A stretch of DNA of 64,000 nucleotides, taken from assembly GCA_031769625.1 (NCBI GenBank), contig JAUIMM010000689.1:813501-877500 (forward strand), written 5' to 3'. Shown one piece after another: positions 1 through 10,800 of the stretch. The position numbers were made by a program, and so were the translations under genes. Every line of letters starts with the position of its first letter. Position 1 is the first letter of the stretch. The stretch comes from Taudactylus pleione (lineage: Eukaryota; Chordata; Amphibia; Anura; Myobatrachidae). The notes under the pieces were generated by a model. That model saw only the letters and a program-made list of their open reading frames with translations. It was not told the DNA's origin and made no database searches.

Positions 1-1033
1 GGGACTTCAGAGACTGAGTCAGCCCGTTCCACTTGGACAGGATCAGGTGCTGCAGAGGTCTGGAGTGAAACTGGGCGTATTCCACCATGTCGAACACCGA
101 CACCATGGAGCCCAGTAACCTCATCGCCGAGTGTAAGGACACCCGGCGGCTGTGCAGACAACTGCGCACCCTTGACTGTAAAGCAGAGATCTTGTCCTCC
201 GTCACGAAGATCCTTTGCTGTCCCGAGTCCAATAAGGCTCCAAGATGCAGAATCCTCCGAGACGGGATTAGAGTGGACTTCTGCCAGTTGATTAGCCAGC
301 CGTGCCGTTGCAGCAGTGCAATGGTCAGGTCCAAGTGGCGTAACAGGAGCTCTGGAGATCCTGCCACCAATAACAGGTCGTCCAAATACGGCAACATGCG
401 GACTCCCTGCAGCCGCAGAGAAGCCGCCATGACCGCCATCACCTTGGTGAAAACACGTGGTGCTGTTGCCAGGCCAAAAGATAACGCCCGAAACTGGAAG
501 TGGTCGCTGCTGATTGCAAACCTGAGGAACTGTTGATGGCGCCAAAGAATAGGGACATGCAGGTAAGCGTCCTGTATGTCCAATGACACCAAGTAGTCCC
601 CAGGTTCCAGCGCCAGAATGATGGACCGTAGGGTCTCCATCCGAAACTTCGGGACCCGCAAAGACTTGTTGAGTGCTTTGAGGTTGAGAATCGGACGATA
701 TGACCCATTGGGTTTCTGTACCAAAAATAGATTTGAATAGAAACCCTGGCCCCTCTGGGAGAATGGAACCGCCACTATAACTCCAGCCTGGAGCATAGTG
801 TGCAATACCTTCCGCAGCTCCGTAGCCTTGTTCCGGTCTGATGGGAGACCCGTGGTGAAGAAGCGAGCCGGGGGTCTGTGCCGGAAGGAGAGGGCGTATC
901 CGTGGGAAACCACCTCCAGAACCCAAGTGTCTGTCGTAGTAGTCGACCAACACTGGGCGAACTGTAGCAGGCGGCCTCCCACCCTGGGATCCCCCAAAGG
1001 GAGGCCCGGACCGTCAGGCCGCAGGCTTGTCAT
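1..1033 (-). CDS. DIRS copy A reverse transcriptase, partial
   Basis: Start ATG at 1033, overlapping ORF1. The frame is the same at three checkpoints: the start, the catalytic PYLDDLLL (codon for Y at 388-386) and LSKWNG near position 34, so no net frameshift is seen. It encodes the fingers and palm of RT (QKPNG.YRPILNLK, SLDIQDAYLHVPI, FGLATAPRVF, YLDD). The thumb, RNase H and recombinase would lie to the left, outside the window. Stops between checkpoints were not exhaustively excluded. Confidence 0.75.
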   Translation of the reverse strand, partial: MTSLRPDGPGLPLGDPRVGGRLLQFAQCWSTTTTDTWVLEVVSHGYALSFRHRPPARFFTTGLPSDRNKATELRKVLHTMLQAGVIVAVPFSQRGQGFYSNLFLVQKPNGSYRPILNLKALNKSLRVPKFRMETLRSIILALEPGDYLVSLDIQDAYLHVPILWRHQQFLRFAISSDHFQFRALSFGLATAPRVFTKVMAVMAASLRLQGVRMLPYLDDLLLVAGSPELLLRHLDLTIALLQRHGWLINWQKSTLIPSRRILHLGALLDSGQQRIFVTEDKISALQSRVRSCLHSRRVSLHSAMRLLGSMVSVFDMVEYAQFHSRPLQHLILSKWNGLTQSLKS

Positions 1034-2474
1034 CTGGCTTGGGGGCCGGACGTCTGGTACTCCATGCCTGTTTCCGGGGCTTGCCCGATTTCTTAGGGCC
1101 AGCCTGTCGAGGAAACGACTGTGGTTTGGGCCTGCCCTGGGCCCTAGATGACCGAAAGGACGATGGTCCCGAACCAGAAGGAGCAGCGGCCGACGGGAGA
1201 CAGGCAGATTTGGCTGCCGCCAGCGTGGCCACAATCTTATCCAGATCCGGACCGAAGAGAACTTCTCCGGTAAACGGCAACGCTTCCAGACCTTTCTTGG
1301 AATCTGCGTCCGCCTTCCAGGATCGCAGCCACAAGGTGCGACGAGCAGCTACCGCTGCTGAAGAAATTCTAGACACCAGAGTACTAATGTCTAGAGCCGC
1401 CTCGTTGATGTAGGTGGCCGAATCACGGAGATTGCCAATCAACTCCGCCTGATCGGCCGGACAGTCGGATTCAAAAGAAGCCTCTAATGAATCCGCCCAG
1501 CGCTCCATCGCTCTGGCAACCCAGCAAATGGCCATAGCCGGCCGTGCTGCCCCCCTTGCAAGGGAATAAGCGGACTTCAGGCAGATTTCTACCTTGCGGT
1601 CCGTAGCATCCTTAAGGGAGGACATGGATGGCATCGGCAATGTGGCACTACGGACAAGACGGGTCACGTGAGAATCCACCTGTGGAGGGGATTCCCACTT
1701 CGCAAAATAATTATCCGCGAACGGATAAGCCACCGCCAGGCGTCTCTGCGGCTGGTATCTTTTGCCAGGTTGTTTCCACGCCTCCTCTAAATGGTCCACC
1801 AACTGACCCGAAAGAGGAAAGACTGTGGCATCGCCCTTCACATCTTTGAAAAAGGCATACTTAGATTTAGCCGCTGGGGGAACTTCGTCCTCAATCACCA
1901 AGGCTGTGCGGACCGCCCGAATAAGTCCAGGAATATATACTTTGGACTTAGCATCAGCGTCCTTAGTATGGAGAGGTTCCTGATCGTAAGGATCTAGAAT
2001 CTCCCCATCATCAGACGTCCCTTCGTCATCCTCATAAGGAGCGGACAGAGACGCCACCGGCCTTTTATGAGACCGCATCACAGACTCCCCTTGCAACACA
2101 TCCGACAAGTGCTGTACAGAACTCGTCAGGGAGTTAACCCACGCTGGCTCCTGAGAACCCGGGAGCGGGGAAATAGGGAGACTGTGGGGTACCACCAATT
2201 GTCGTGGGAACCCCTGCATGGGTGACGACACCACAGACTGCTGGGACAAACCCATCGGAGTAAACGCGGGCTGCGGAGCTAACTGGCCCACTAAAGCTGT
2301 TAACGCCTGAGCGAAACAAGCCCAGGGCGGCTCCTGTACCGGTGCTGTAACCGTAATAGGCCGCGCCATGGACAAACACTGCCGGCAAAGGCCCTCCGCG
2401 CTACCCTCCCCCTCCGCTAACGGTACTTTGCACGTGGTACACTGTAGCCGGAGGGGAAAATCACTTTCAGACAT
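1014..2474 (-). CDS. DIRS copy A ORF1 (gag-like), intact
   Basis: Uninterrupted 486-codon frame, the first ORF of the element and the best preserved ORF1 of its subfamily here. It begins MSESDFPLRLQCTTCK; Cys12, Cys15, Cys30 and Cys33 form C-x2-C-x14-C-x2-C, a likely zinc-binding module. A Pro/Gln-rich linker follows, then an acidic stretch (YEDDEGTSDDGEILD), a conserved helical core (around DSHVTRLVRSATLPMPSMSS and AICWVARAMERWADSLE), and a basic Ser/Pro/Lys-rich tail. By position it is the structural (gag-like) protein of DIRS elements, expected to bind element RNA. The last 20 bp overlap the start of the RT frame. Confidence 0.85.
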   Translation of the reverse strand: MSESDFPLRLQCTTCKVPLAEGEGSAEGLCRQCLSMARPITVTAPVQEPPWACFAQALTALVGQLAPQPAFTPMGLSQQSVVSSPMQGFPRQLVVPHSLPISPLPGSQEPAWVNSLTSSVQHLSDVLQGESVMRSHKRPVASLSAPYEDDEGTSDDGEILDPYDQEPLHTKDADAKSKVYIPGLIRAVRTALVIEDEVPPAAKSKYAFFKDVKGDATVFPLSGQLVDHLEEAWKQPGKRYQPQRRLAVAYPFADNYFAKWESPPQVDSHVTRLVRSATLPMPSMSSLKDATDRKVEICLKSAYSLARGAARPAMAICWVARAMERWADSLEASFESDCPADQAELIGNLRDSATYINEAALDISTLVSRISSAAVAARRTLWLRSWKADADSKKGLEALPFTGEVLFGPDLDKIVATLAAAKSACLPSAAAPSGSGPSSFRSSRAQGRPKPQSFPRQAGPKKSGKPRKQAWSTRRPAPKPDDKPAA

Positions 2475-3563
2475 GATGGCACCACGTATGTGACCTCTCT
2501 CACCAATTAAGTATTAAATAGGCGAGAGACCACCCTGCAGCACCGCACCGCAAGGGCTTTAGCAGAAAGAACAGGGACAGTAATAAAGCTGACAGTTTAG
2601 AGAGAAAAGATTACAGGCAGCAGCGCTAGCACAGTCACATACAATGCAGAAAAATAACAATTCCTGCACTAACAGCGCTGATCACTCAACTACACAGACA
2701 CAGGGCCTGGTAGGACACAGCGCTGCATACACAGACCTGACCACAGCGGAGGAGAGGTATGCGGGGGGACCCAGACCACGATGCTTCCTTCCAGCGCTTC
2801 CAGCAGCGTTCACCATGCGTTCTGGAGAAGATGGCCGCCGAGGAGCAGAGAGGAGGCTGGCCTGGGGGAGGAGCGCTGCCACAGGACCAGTCGGCAGCAT
2901 GCAGAGAGGGCTGTGTGCAGCGGGGGAGGCGCCGGCTGTGAGACAGGGAAGGCGCGCTCCCCTGGCATGCATTTAACCCCTGGGACGCCGCAGCGCTACC
3001 GCTCTGCTGCGGTCCGCTGTCCCAGGGGGTAGTGGAAGCGCAGGTTGGTCGCCTGGCTCCACGCTGCAGCCAGTCCCCAGGGAGCCCCCTGCCTGGGGAC
3101 TTAGGACCATGTGATCAGCGGGGACCCACCGCGGGACCCCGCTGCTTACCTCTGTCCCCCTTGAATCCGGCCATGGTCCGGAGCATCTGGGGTCACCGCT
3201 AGCTGTGACCCCAGACGCCCACCAGCATCCCCGGATCAGTACCGGCGTTCTGGTACCGGCGGGGTGTAGGGAAGACAGCATGGACGTCAGGACTGACTGT
3301 CCATGCTGTTCATCCAGTTGTGCAGCCACAGCTGCATGAAGAATAAGCTTCAGGGGCTCTTCTAGCCCCCACTCCAACAGGTGCACCCGACTCCGGCCGG
3401 GCACCAAACTAAACTGAGGTGCCTTGGCTCGGGGGCGGGGTATAGGAGGGGGACCTAGTGCATCCTGGGAGGCTGAAAGCTTAACTCTTTGGTGCCCTGC
3501 GACTGACGTCACACCTATACCCCAAGGTATCCTGTGGATACCCTATGGACCCTGAAGTAGAAA
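2475..3563 (-). repeat. DIRS copy A 5' untranslated/terminal block
   Basis: About 1.1 kb between the 5' terminus and ORF1. It is GC-rich over 2760-3420 and shared almost unchanged with copy F (61006-62089). It ends in the terminal dyad and CCTGAAGTAGAAA. Any promoter of the element should be in or near this block; no TATA box is obvious. Confidence 0.7.
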
Positions 3564-3591
3564 GTGGAATGTTATGCAATGACCAAGTTAA

Positions 3592-3801
3592 TCCCCTGAC
3601 CTGAATCCGATTGAGCATGCATTTCACTTGATGAAGACAAAACTGAAGGGAAAATGCCCCAAGAACAAGCAGGAATTGAAGACATTTGCAGTAGAAGCCT
3701 GGCAGAGCATCACCAGGGATGAAACCCAGCGTCTGATGATGTCTATGCGTTCCAGACTTCAGGCTGTAATTCCCTGCAAAGGATTTGCGACAAAGTATTA
3801 A
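3592..3801 (+). pseudogene. Tc1/mariner transposase C-terminal fragment
   Basis: Seventy codons ending in TAA, beginning [27 protein letters not shown] carries the last catalytic Glu of the DDE triad; the remainder matches the usual Tc1 C-terminus ending GFATKY. The N-terminal and central parts are absent to the left, where DIRS copy A now abuts. It is a relic that cannot make an active enzyme. Confidence 0.8.
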
Positions 3802-3929
3802 AAAGTGAAAGTTAGATTTAGGATTGTTTAGTTTGTCCCATTACTTTTGGCCCCTTAAAGAGTGAGAGGCACATATAGAAACTGTTGTAATTCCTACACC
3901 GTTCACCTGATTTGGATGTAATTTCTTTC

Positions 3930-4058
3930 TTTTTAAGAATGTTCCAAACAGTTGATTTGGCCACACCATGTTTTTGCGATCTCTCTGATGGGTTTGTTTT
4001 GATTTTTCAGCCTAATGATGGCTTGCTTCACTGATAGTGACAGCTCTTTGGATCTCAT
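3930..4058 (-). pseudogene. Tc1 transposase N-terminal fragment, inverted
   Basis: ATG at 4058. The frame reads MRSKELSLSVKQAIIRLKNQ then NKPIREIAKT, the first helix-turn-helix of Tc1-type transposases, followed by a one-base disturbance and STVWNILKKK-like sequence in another frame. It points opposite to the C-terminal fragment at 3592. Confidence 0.65.
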
Positions 4059-4430
4059 ATTGAGAGTTGACAGCAACTCATTCCAAATGCAAATATCACA
4101 CCTAGAATCAACTCCAGACCTTTTACCTGCTTAATTGATAATGAAATAACGAAGGAATAGCCCACACCTGTCCATGAAAAAGCTTTTGAGTTGATAGTCC
4201 CATTACTTTTGGCCCCTTAAAAAGTGGGAGGCACATATTGAAACTGTTGTAATTCCTACACCGTTCACCCGATTTGGATGTAATTACCCTCAAATTAAAT
4301 CTGAAAGTCTGCAGTTAAAGCACATATTGTCTGTTTTATTTCAAAGCCATTTTGGGGACGAATAGAGCCCAAAATATGAAAATTCTGTCAATGTCCCAAT
4401 ATTTATGCACCTGACTGTATAAACACTACA

Positions 4431-4786
4431 TTATGGGGCTAATTTAGTGGTGGACCTGCATACGGCATTGATCTATATAATGAAAGATGTTTCCAAGAAA
4501 AAAGTGTACTCGTGTTCATATGTAGAGTGGTAAGCATACTGCAATACATACAACTAAGAGTACTAGTTATGCCAGTGTGTATGTATACCATATAGAAGTG
4601 TAGGAAACAGAACAGTTATTCATACAGTATGCATTAGTACTCAATGCAGTGACGTTACCCTATTTGTATATATGAGGTAGAAAAACAAGTTTAAAAATGT
4701 TATTAGGTTGTGTACAAATAGTACACAGTCTAGTCTTACCCATCCCTTCCTTCCCCCATAATGCCACACCAGACGGAAGGAGCATT
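4431..4786. other. Intronic/unassigned sequence
   Basis: AT-rich sequence without recognisable coding potential or repeat structure. Confidence 0.5.
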
Positions 4787-4794
4787 AAGTAGAG

Positions 4795-6753
4795 CAGAGG
4801 TGGGGAACCTTTCTTCTGCCGAGGGCCATTTTGATATATATAACATTATTCGCTGGCCTGTTGCAGGCCACGCGACCTCCATGTAATGTAGCCACTATCG
4901 CCGGTGTCATAGGTCAGATAAATATTAAATAAAAAAATAATGACTTATATCCCAAATCTTATGCATTAAGTGGCATAGTCTCACAGATTCCAATGTAATA
5001 GGTAATCATGTTTACTGGCCTAGGTGAATATTTCTGACCAAACAACTATGGTGCAATTTCTATTTACCAACATTCCCTGTGTTTGATGTACAAATAAGCT
5101 GACCCTTACTGGACAATGGATGAACTGGTTAATGACCGCCCCAGGTCTACTGCACTGAGATTTGGATCTTAGTTATACGTATCGCCTACACACACCTGTG
5201 CAAAGAGTGGCCAGTCCACTGTTTTGTGACATAGATAGGAAAACCTGTTTCTTACATAAAATACTAACCATGGTCAAATAGTAAGAGAAATGCACTATAT
5301 ATATATATATATAAACCTATTTTAATGTATTTCTTTGAAATATATATATATATACTGTATATGTACAGTATTTTTGAGATAGCAAATAGAGATGTGTTGT
5401 TTCTAGCGATATCTCTCAGTATCATATTCCTAGAGATAGGTTTGGTTCTGCAAGTGATATGCCAGCTAGCTACAGTAACAATGCTCCCTCTTGTGGCCGT
5501 AAGAGATTGGTTTAATTGGCCACACATTAAATCCTCTAACTTAGATATATCCCAATGCATATTGAGGCATTTCTTCAAAACAACCAAACTTCCCTTTATC
5601 TTACTATTTAGTAATTTCAGTATATATGTATATAGGAAGAATTAGACATTTATATTACATGTCCAACGTAATGTATCCTTTGTTGCTCACACAATACATA
5701 TAGTCCAGGAACGGGATCACATAATAACATAATGTTTGGGGTCAAACTGTACAGAATTGTGTTAGCAGTAATCCGATGGTTGCGAATAGATTTTCGCATA
5801 ATGTGGCAAGCAGATATTGGCAATGTCAGATTTATGTTTAATAATAGCATATAACAATGGGAGATTTGAGCTAGTTTTGTTGGAGGGACCCCAGAGGAAA
5901 ACTCCTGTAACAGCAGCATTGCCCACTGTTCGAGCCAGCCAATGACCCCCAGTGAACTGGAGACGTCACGCCCTTGGACCAATGGAAAGAAACACAACTT
6001 GCCATTATACACACCCATAATCTAACTGTATAAAATAAGGCTCCCTTGATCCAGAGGCCAGTAGCAGTATTCTACCAGTCGTCTGGTGACGACTGTACTC
6101 TCTGGATCCAGGGTGCGCATGCGAATGTATGTATACTGGTTTGTAACTCTGACTCTTTCTTGAACTGTATTGTACCACTGTATTACTTGTAATAATAATG
6201 TTATATATTCTTTCAATACAATAATTACTTTTGTGCGTTGGACCACAGAAACTGTGTGTGCGTGTGTTCACTTGCTTTTACATAAGGTTATACTGTTAGA
6301 GCAATATATATTTATATTGCTCTAATTCATATTGTATTTATGATATAAAGATAGCGACTTATGCATACTGTTGGTGTTACAATATTGGAAGGTATTGCGT
6401 ATGCATCACACGCTGCGTATACTGTGCATTCACATTTGCGTATCGCCACACGCAAGGTGCGTCCGCATGGCGTCAACAGCCGTAGGGAGATTTAAAGTAG
6501 GATTCCACACCGGTGTTTACAGTAATTTTTGAAGCACCTGAGGATGCCCTAGAGAGCTGTAAGGGAAGCATTGTGACCGTCTGAAGCATCCTAAAAATGC
6601 TCCAGGTGGCACTGCTGCATAGATTCTGGCTGCGGGGTGCCATTCTAGGCACCCTGCTAGCCAGATCAGGCTAGCAGAAAAAAAGCTCCTAGGGCCAGAC
6701 CAAATGATTCTGGGGGCCTTATATGGCCCCCGGCCTGAGGTTCCCCATCCCTG
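4795..6753. mobile_element. Non-autonomous hAT element (about 1.96 kb)
   Basis: Left end CAGAGGTGGGGAACC and right end GGTTCCCCATCCCTG form inverted termini. They are flanked by perfect 8-bp direct repeats AAGTAGAG (4787-4794 and 6754-6761), the hAT signature. No transposase is seen. The interior holds (TA)n tracts (5297-5312, 5342-5354), a palindrome AGAGCAATATA..TATATTGCTCT near 6298-6322, and a segment around 6020-6040 with a TATAAAATAAGG box that could be promoter-like. Confidence 0.85.
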
Positions 6754-6937
6754 AAGTAGAGGATACTCCAAAAACTCAATAAGTACATATGAATATTCTT
6801 GTTGTGCTTACACACAGCATAAACATGTGTATCTTATGCAGAGAAAACAGCCATACTTCCAACTTTAAATGAGTCTAACTATTTTAAGTATTTGCTAAAA
6901 TACACAGACACATTTATAAGTATTAAAAAACACCCTT

Positions 6938-9301
6938 CATAGGCAAACGCAGGGAGGGTTTCCGGTTGCCTGGAAACCCCCCTCCCCAGTCCACACCATG
7001 ACCACAATAGAAATAGTAATATAATAGAATTTTACTAGTGCTGCATGTTCTTTTCAGTATCACAAATGAAATAATTAGCACCATGTGTGGATCTTTTAAC
7101 ATGTGTCAGTCAGTCATCATCAATAGGGTTAATTATTACTACTGTATAATAATACACTATCCACTGCATAAGGAGACAAATATGTACATATATGTCCAGG
7201 GCAGTGCTAGGTTCTTCTGCTTCTCCCCCAGACTACCAGACTTGCTCCAATGCTTAATAATGGCGCCCACATCTGAAATAAAAACATTCAGCGGCCCTAC
7301 TGCTAAATTTAATGACTTACTGTTGTCACTGGTCCTGTATATGCTGGAACTATAACACACAATACACTTTGTATGACGCATATTAAATTATTATTATTAT
7401 CCTTTATTTATATGGCGCCACAAAGGTTCCGCAGCGCCTTACACAGTACATAAATGAGCACACAAGAAAAACAGTTAATAGTAATACAAAACAATGCAGG
7501 ACAAGGACAAGGTTATAAACTCAGCTGCAAAACACAAGCAGCAGGACATGAGCAACCAGGTGGTAGGTGCCATTGTAGGGAGTTAGGAGTAAATTATACT
7601 ATAAGTAGGGGGAGGAGAAGCATGTGAGGATGAGGGCCCTGCTCGTGAGAGCTTACATTCTAAAGGGGAAGGGCAGACAGACAGGGGCGACACAGAGGGG
7701 TAGATAGTGAGGAAGGAGCATGGAGCAGTGGGTTAGGATATGTGCTGCGGAATGTGTGTGTATAAGACGACCTGATGTTATGTAAAAATTAAGTCCTTCA
7801 TACATCTATCTCTATGATAGAAAATAGATTGTTTGTGTTATTTACATGAGAGATGTACAAAGTAAAGTAGAAGCACTTTAATTTGTGTGTTACATTTTAG
7901 CATCTATATACAGCCTGACAAGAAATGCAGCTATTATGGGACTGTCCCGCCATCCTAATACAGTAGTGACTACTTTAGTTCCAGCTGCTGGGTGCTATGC
8001 CATGCTCCTGTGAGTGGGTGCATCTAACATGCTAGACCCACTCACAAATGGGTGCAGCCATACATGATGTGGTCCCACAGGATGTTGCAGTACCCGGGCC
8101 CAGAATTTCTCTTGGCAGCCCTGGAGGTGACAGACAGAACGAGGAGGGAATGGGGCTTAGTAGTGGGGTAACAAGGCCATGGAGGGAGGTGGTTGAGAGT
8201 GGAGGTATGAGAGAAAAAAAGGAAGAACAGCAAGTGGAGGAAACAGGAGGGGGAAGAGAGGGATGGATAAAGTAGAGGATTATGTGGACATAGAATATGG
8301 GGGTTGTGTGTATTAAGGGTGTTCATGCTGTGGACAAGGTAATAATTGAGATGTAAACTGGAGTGGAGGCTGTGAGATATAGAGTCAGTGTGGATTAAAG
8401 TTGTTAAATGTTCAAAAATACATGTAAAGAACAGCGCTGCTAATGTATGAGCGCAGCTCCAAAAGTGATATATAAAGGAGAGGTACAGTATGTGAGTAGT
8501 GGGTGCAGGAATTAGTTTATAAACAAATGATTAAAGTGGATAGATGTGACACAACTGGAAAAGGCAATACAAAATGAATGAGGACAAAATTACAATGTAC
8601 CCGAGCTGATCCAGTCCAAAGTGTTCTGATCAACAAAGATCAATCAACAAGAGCAGCACACAGACAGGGGAGCACTTGCAGTGTCCAAGCAGTGAGTGCA
8701 GTAAGTAGTTGCCTGGATACAGCAGAAGATGTTGATTTTGTTCATTCACATAAGTATGTTGCTTGTTGTTGTTCAGAGTGTGTTCTGGTTTTGAGTTTCT
8801 TTTCCCTCAGTTTTCCTCCAGTTTAACTCCAGCGTAACTCCGACTTAGTTATCAAATTGTATTTACACTTATAATCACAACACTTTGAATCTTAACACAG
8901 ACTATGGCAGCCACCGGCTATGCAGCCTGTGGGAGCAGTAATATCTAAAGTTACAAACATGTGTCTCTGTGCTCACTGATTGGGACCCCACCCCGAAAGC
9001 TCTAACACACACTAAATTGGGATGCAATAAAGTCTAAGATAAACAATTTGTGAGAAGGGGGAGGCCAACACAGATTCACAATACATTCCTAACTTCCTTT
9101 AGATAAATTGCTCTTAGTATAGCAGTAGTTGTAATTTACCCAGTATAAATTTTCAAAACTGTGCTGAGGCAATCACTAAAACAGCATCTGATTAAATCTG
9201 GTTAAGTGCTAATTATGCCCTATTCATGGACTGGCCACACTCGCTCTAAAATCAAGCATTTGGAAACCCCCCTCTAGAAATCCTGCGTTTGCCACTGCCC
9301 T
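6938..9301. mobile_element. Unclassified DNA element with GGCAAACGCAGG termini
   Basis: Left terminus CATAGGCAAACGCAGG and right terminus CCTGCGTTTGCCACTG are inverted, with further matching GGAAACCCCCCTC inside each. A 15-bp direct repeat TTAAAAAACACCCTT flanks both sides (6923-6937, 9302-9316), unusually long for a target duplication. No transposase is visible; a TTATTATTATCC-tailed repeat (7386-7700) is nested inside. The superfamily is not assigned. Confidence 0.65.
7386..7700. repeat. Dispersed repeat with (ATT)n end, LINE/SINE-like
   Basis: Starts with TTATTATTATCCTTTATTTA then ATGGCGCCACAAAGGTTCCG, and continues to CTTACATTCTAAAGGGGA, a composition typical of an ancient dispersed vertebrate repeat read from its trinucleotide-repeat tail. 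The family is not determined. Confidence 0.4.
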
Positions 9302-9460
9302 TTAAAAAACACCCTTTCTGCAGATATAAACACAAGTAAAAAAATATAAGAAAAACGTTGACTCAGTTGTTCAAATAGTATTTTTTCCCTATTACAATAA
9401 TTTCACATTGCAACAAATTGCTATTATTAGTCCTTGTTAATGAACAAAAGTTCACTTTAC

Positions 9461-9686
9461 CTTCTCTGGAATTAATCCGTGACCGATGAATACTCTGCAT
9501 CTGCTTGAATTCTGAACCTGACAGATGCTTGAAATGTCTTGTGTTCTGCTTTCCTCCACTACGGTCTGTGAACTTAAAAGAGGATTTTTCGCTGGTTTGT
9601 TTCGTATTTGATAGGGCTGTATCCAGCCTTGTCATCAATAGGTCCTGAATACTAGTCTTTCTTTTCTTTCTAAAATTACTTTGAAC
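9461..9686 (-). CDS. Host gene exon 9: basic segment
   Basis: Acceptor TTTCTTGTGTCAG and donor GTAAAG bound 226 bp starting in phase 0 and ending with one spare base. The peptide starts VQSNFRKKRKTSIQDLLM and is Lys/Arg-rich throughout, with a monopartite nuclear-localisation-like FRKKRK. No further coding exon of the gene is recognisable between here and position 1, so the C-terminal part (expected to contain the BAH domain in this family) lies outside the window. Confidence 0.7.
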
Positions 9687-9811
9687 CTGACACAAGAAAC
9701 AATTACATTATTTTTGCCAAAATATATACATATTTTGGATATTATAAAGATCAAAAGACCACTAGACACAAAGCAAAACTATTTTTGTCTATACGGAGTT
9801 GTCCCAAAATA

Positions 9812-9980
9812 CAAATGGTAATAACTAGGTATTTGAAGGCCACATAGCAAAAGTTTGTAAGGGCCCCTTTCTACCACCCAATGGTGAAAAATTTATATAA
9901 CATGTGTAACTTTGACAAGGCATAAAAGCCCCCTTAAGCTCTGGGCCCCATAGCAGCTGCACCTCTTGCACATGCCTCTG
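9812..9980. mobile_element. Diverged hAT MITE, same family as the element hosting the nest
   Basis: The reverse complement aligns with the hAT fragments at 13210-13256 and 24001-24081: CAGAGGCATGTGCAAGAGGTG, TTTCACCATTGGGTGGTA, CCCTTACAAACTTTTGCTAT and CTAGTTAT near the other end. It supplies an uninterrupted reference for the family. No clear target duplication remains. Confidence 0.6.
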
Positions 9981-10440
9981 CTCTCTCCATCAATGTACAC
10001 TGACCTGTTCCCTTGTTAGCAGCAGAGATAATAGACTGCTCAGCTGTTCAAGTATGCAGTGAGGGAAAGATTAAAGGATCTTCATATTTAAACTAAATAA
10101 GTTAAGGTGAGACATTAAATTAAGTTTGCTGATTAAACAAATTCACAAAAGGCTTCTATGGACCGCTTTTATTTCCCCCCAAAAATATTGTTAACATAAT
10201 AAATATACTATTCCTCAGTGGGGAATTATCTGATTTTAGGACAATTATATATTATAAATTATATTATGAAAGCACAGACTGCAATCAATGTCAGGTGATG
10301 TGTATGTGATATGATTCTATCACTCTTGCTATTCCTGTCAAAATGTTTTGTTTCATCAAACAATTGATATCTATATACAGAAGTTAAACAGTTACATTTG
10401 CAGGCAAAAATATCATATTGCGGTAGATAAATTAAATTTT

Positions 10441-10800
10441 TAACCACTTAGCTGGTGTGGTCGCATTAGTTGCGTCCACGTCAGACAGGGCTTTCCCTGA
10501 CATAGTCGCATCTAATGGGACCAGTCAAAAACGCCCACCAATCTTCCAGCAGCTGCCTATATCAGAGGGATCTCCTAGCCCCCTGCACCCACGGCTCCAC
10601 CTCCAGTATGTCCTGATCACTTTGGCCAGCAGTGATCGGGCAGCCCAACGGCACCCCCACCCAGGGCATCATGGATCCCCATGATGAAGTCTCCTGCATG
10701 AGACGATACATGTTTGGGCTGCTGCTGCTTCCCCTATTGACAGATAAGCTCATATGATATCTAACTTTTGTACGTGGGCTACTTATCATTAGCTGCATAA
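10441..10800. repeat. Dispersed repeat (CTGGTGTGGTCGCAT family)
   Basis: TAACCACTTAGCTGGTGTGG, GTCGCAT..., GGGCTTTCCCTGACATAGTC and CCAGTCA..ACGCCC recur at 52644-52780 with the same order and spacing, so this is a dispersed repeat, probably a DNA element. No reliable termini on the right. Confidence 0.5.

Larger units (their letters stand above)
1..3563 (-). mobile_element. DIRS1-like retrotransposon copy A (5' part; cut by window edge)
   Basis: Minus-strand DIRS1-like element: the 5' terminus (CCTGAAGTAGAAA, ending about 3563), a GC-rich 5' untranslated block (2475-3563), an intact ORF1 and the first part of RT. The terminal dyad GGTATCCTGTGGATACC is present. The 5' block is nearly the same as that of copy F, so A and F are close relatives. 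Immediately outside the right end lies Tc1 transposase coding sequence, so A probably inserted into a Tc1 copy. Confidence 0.9.
3564..4420. mobile_element. Rearranged Tc1/mariner relic
   Basis: The plus-strand transposase tail (3592-3801) is followed by an inner arm of terminal sequence (3837-3926), then a minus-strand N-terminal piece (3930-4058) with its leader, and a second copy of the terminal sequence (4199-4288) running to CACCTGACTGTA near 4418. The two terminal blocks are about 88 bp each, differ at a few bases and lie 362 bp apart in the same orientation. The arrangement needs at least one inversion or a nested insertion. Confidence 0.65.

Noticed and set aside
87..536. 149-residue plus-strand frame over DIRS copy A
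   Set aside because: It is antisense to the RT palm and recurs at the same place in copies D and F; composition is explained by the minus-strand codons.
5650..6290. Solo LTR of an endogenous retrovirus
   Set aside because: A TATA-like box and structured downstream sequence are present, but no TG..CA borders with target duplication were found, and it lies inside a hAT with its own duplications. Kept only as a low-weight observation.
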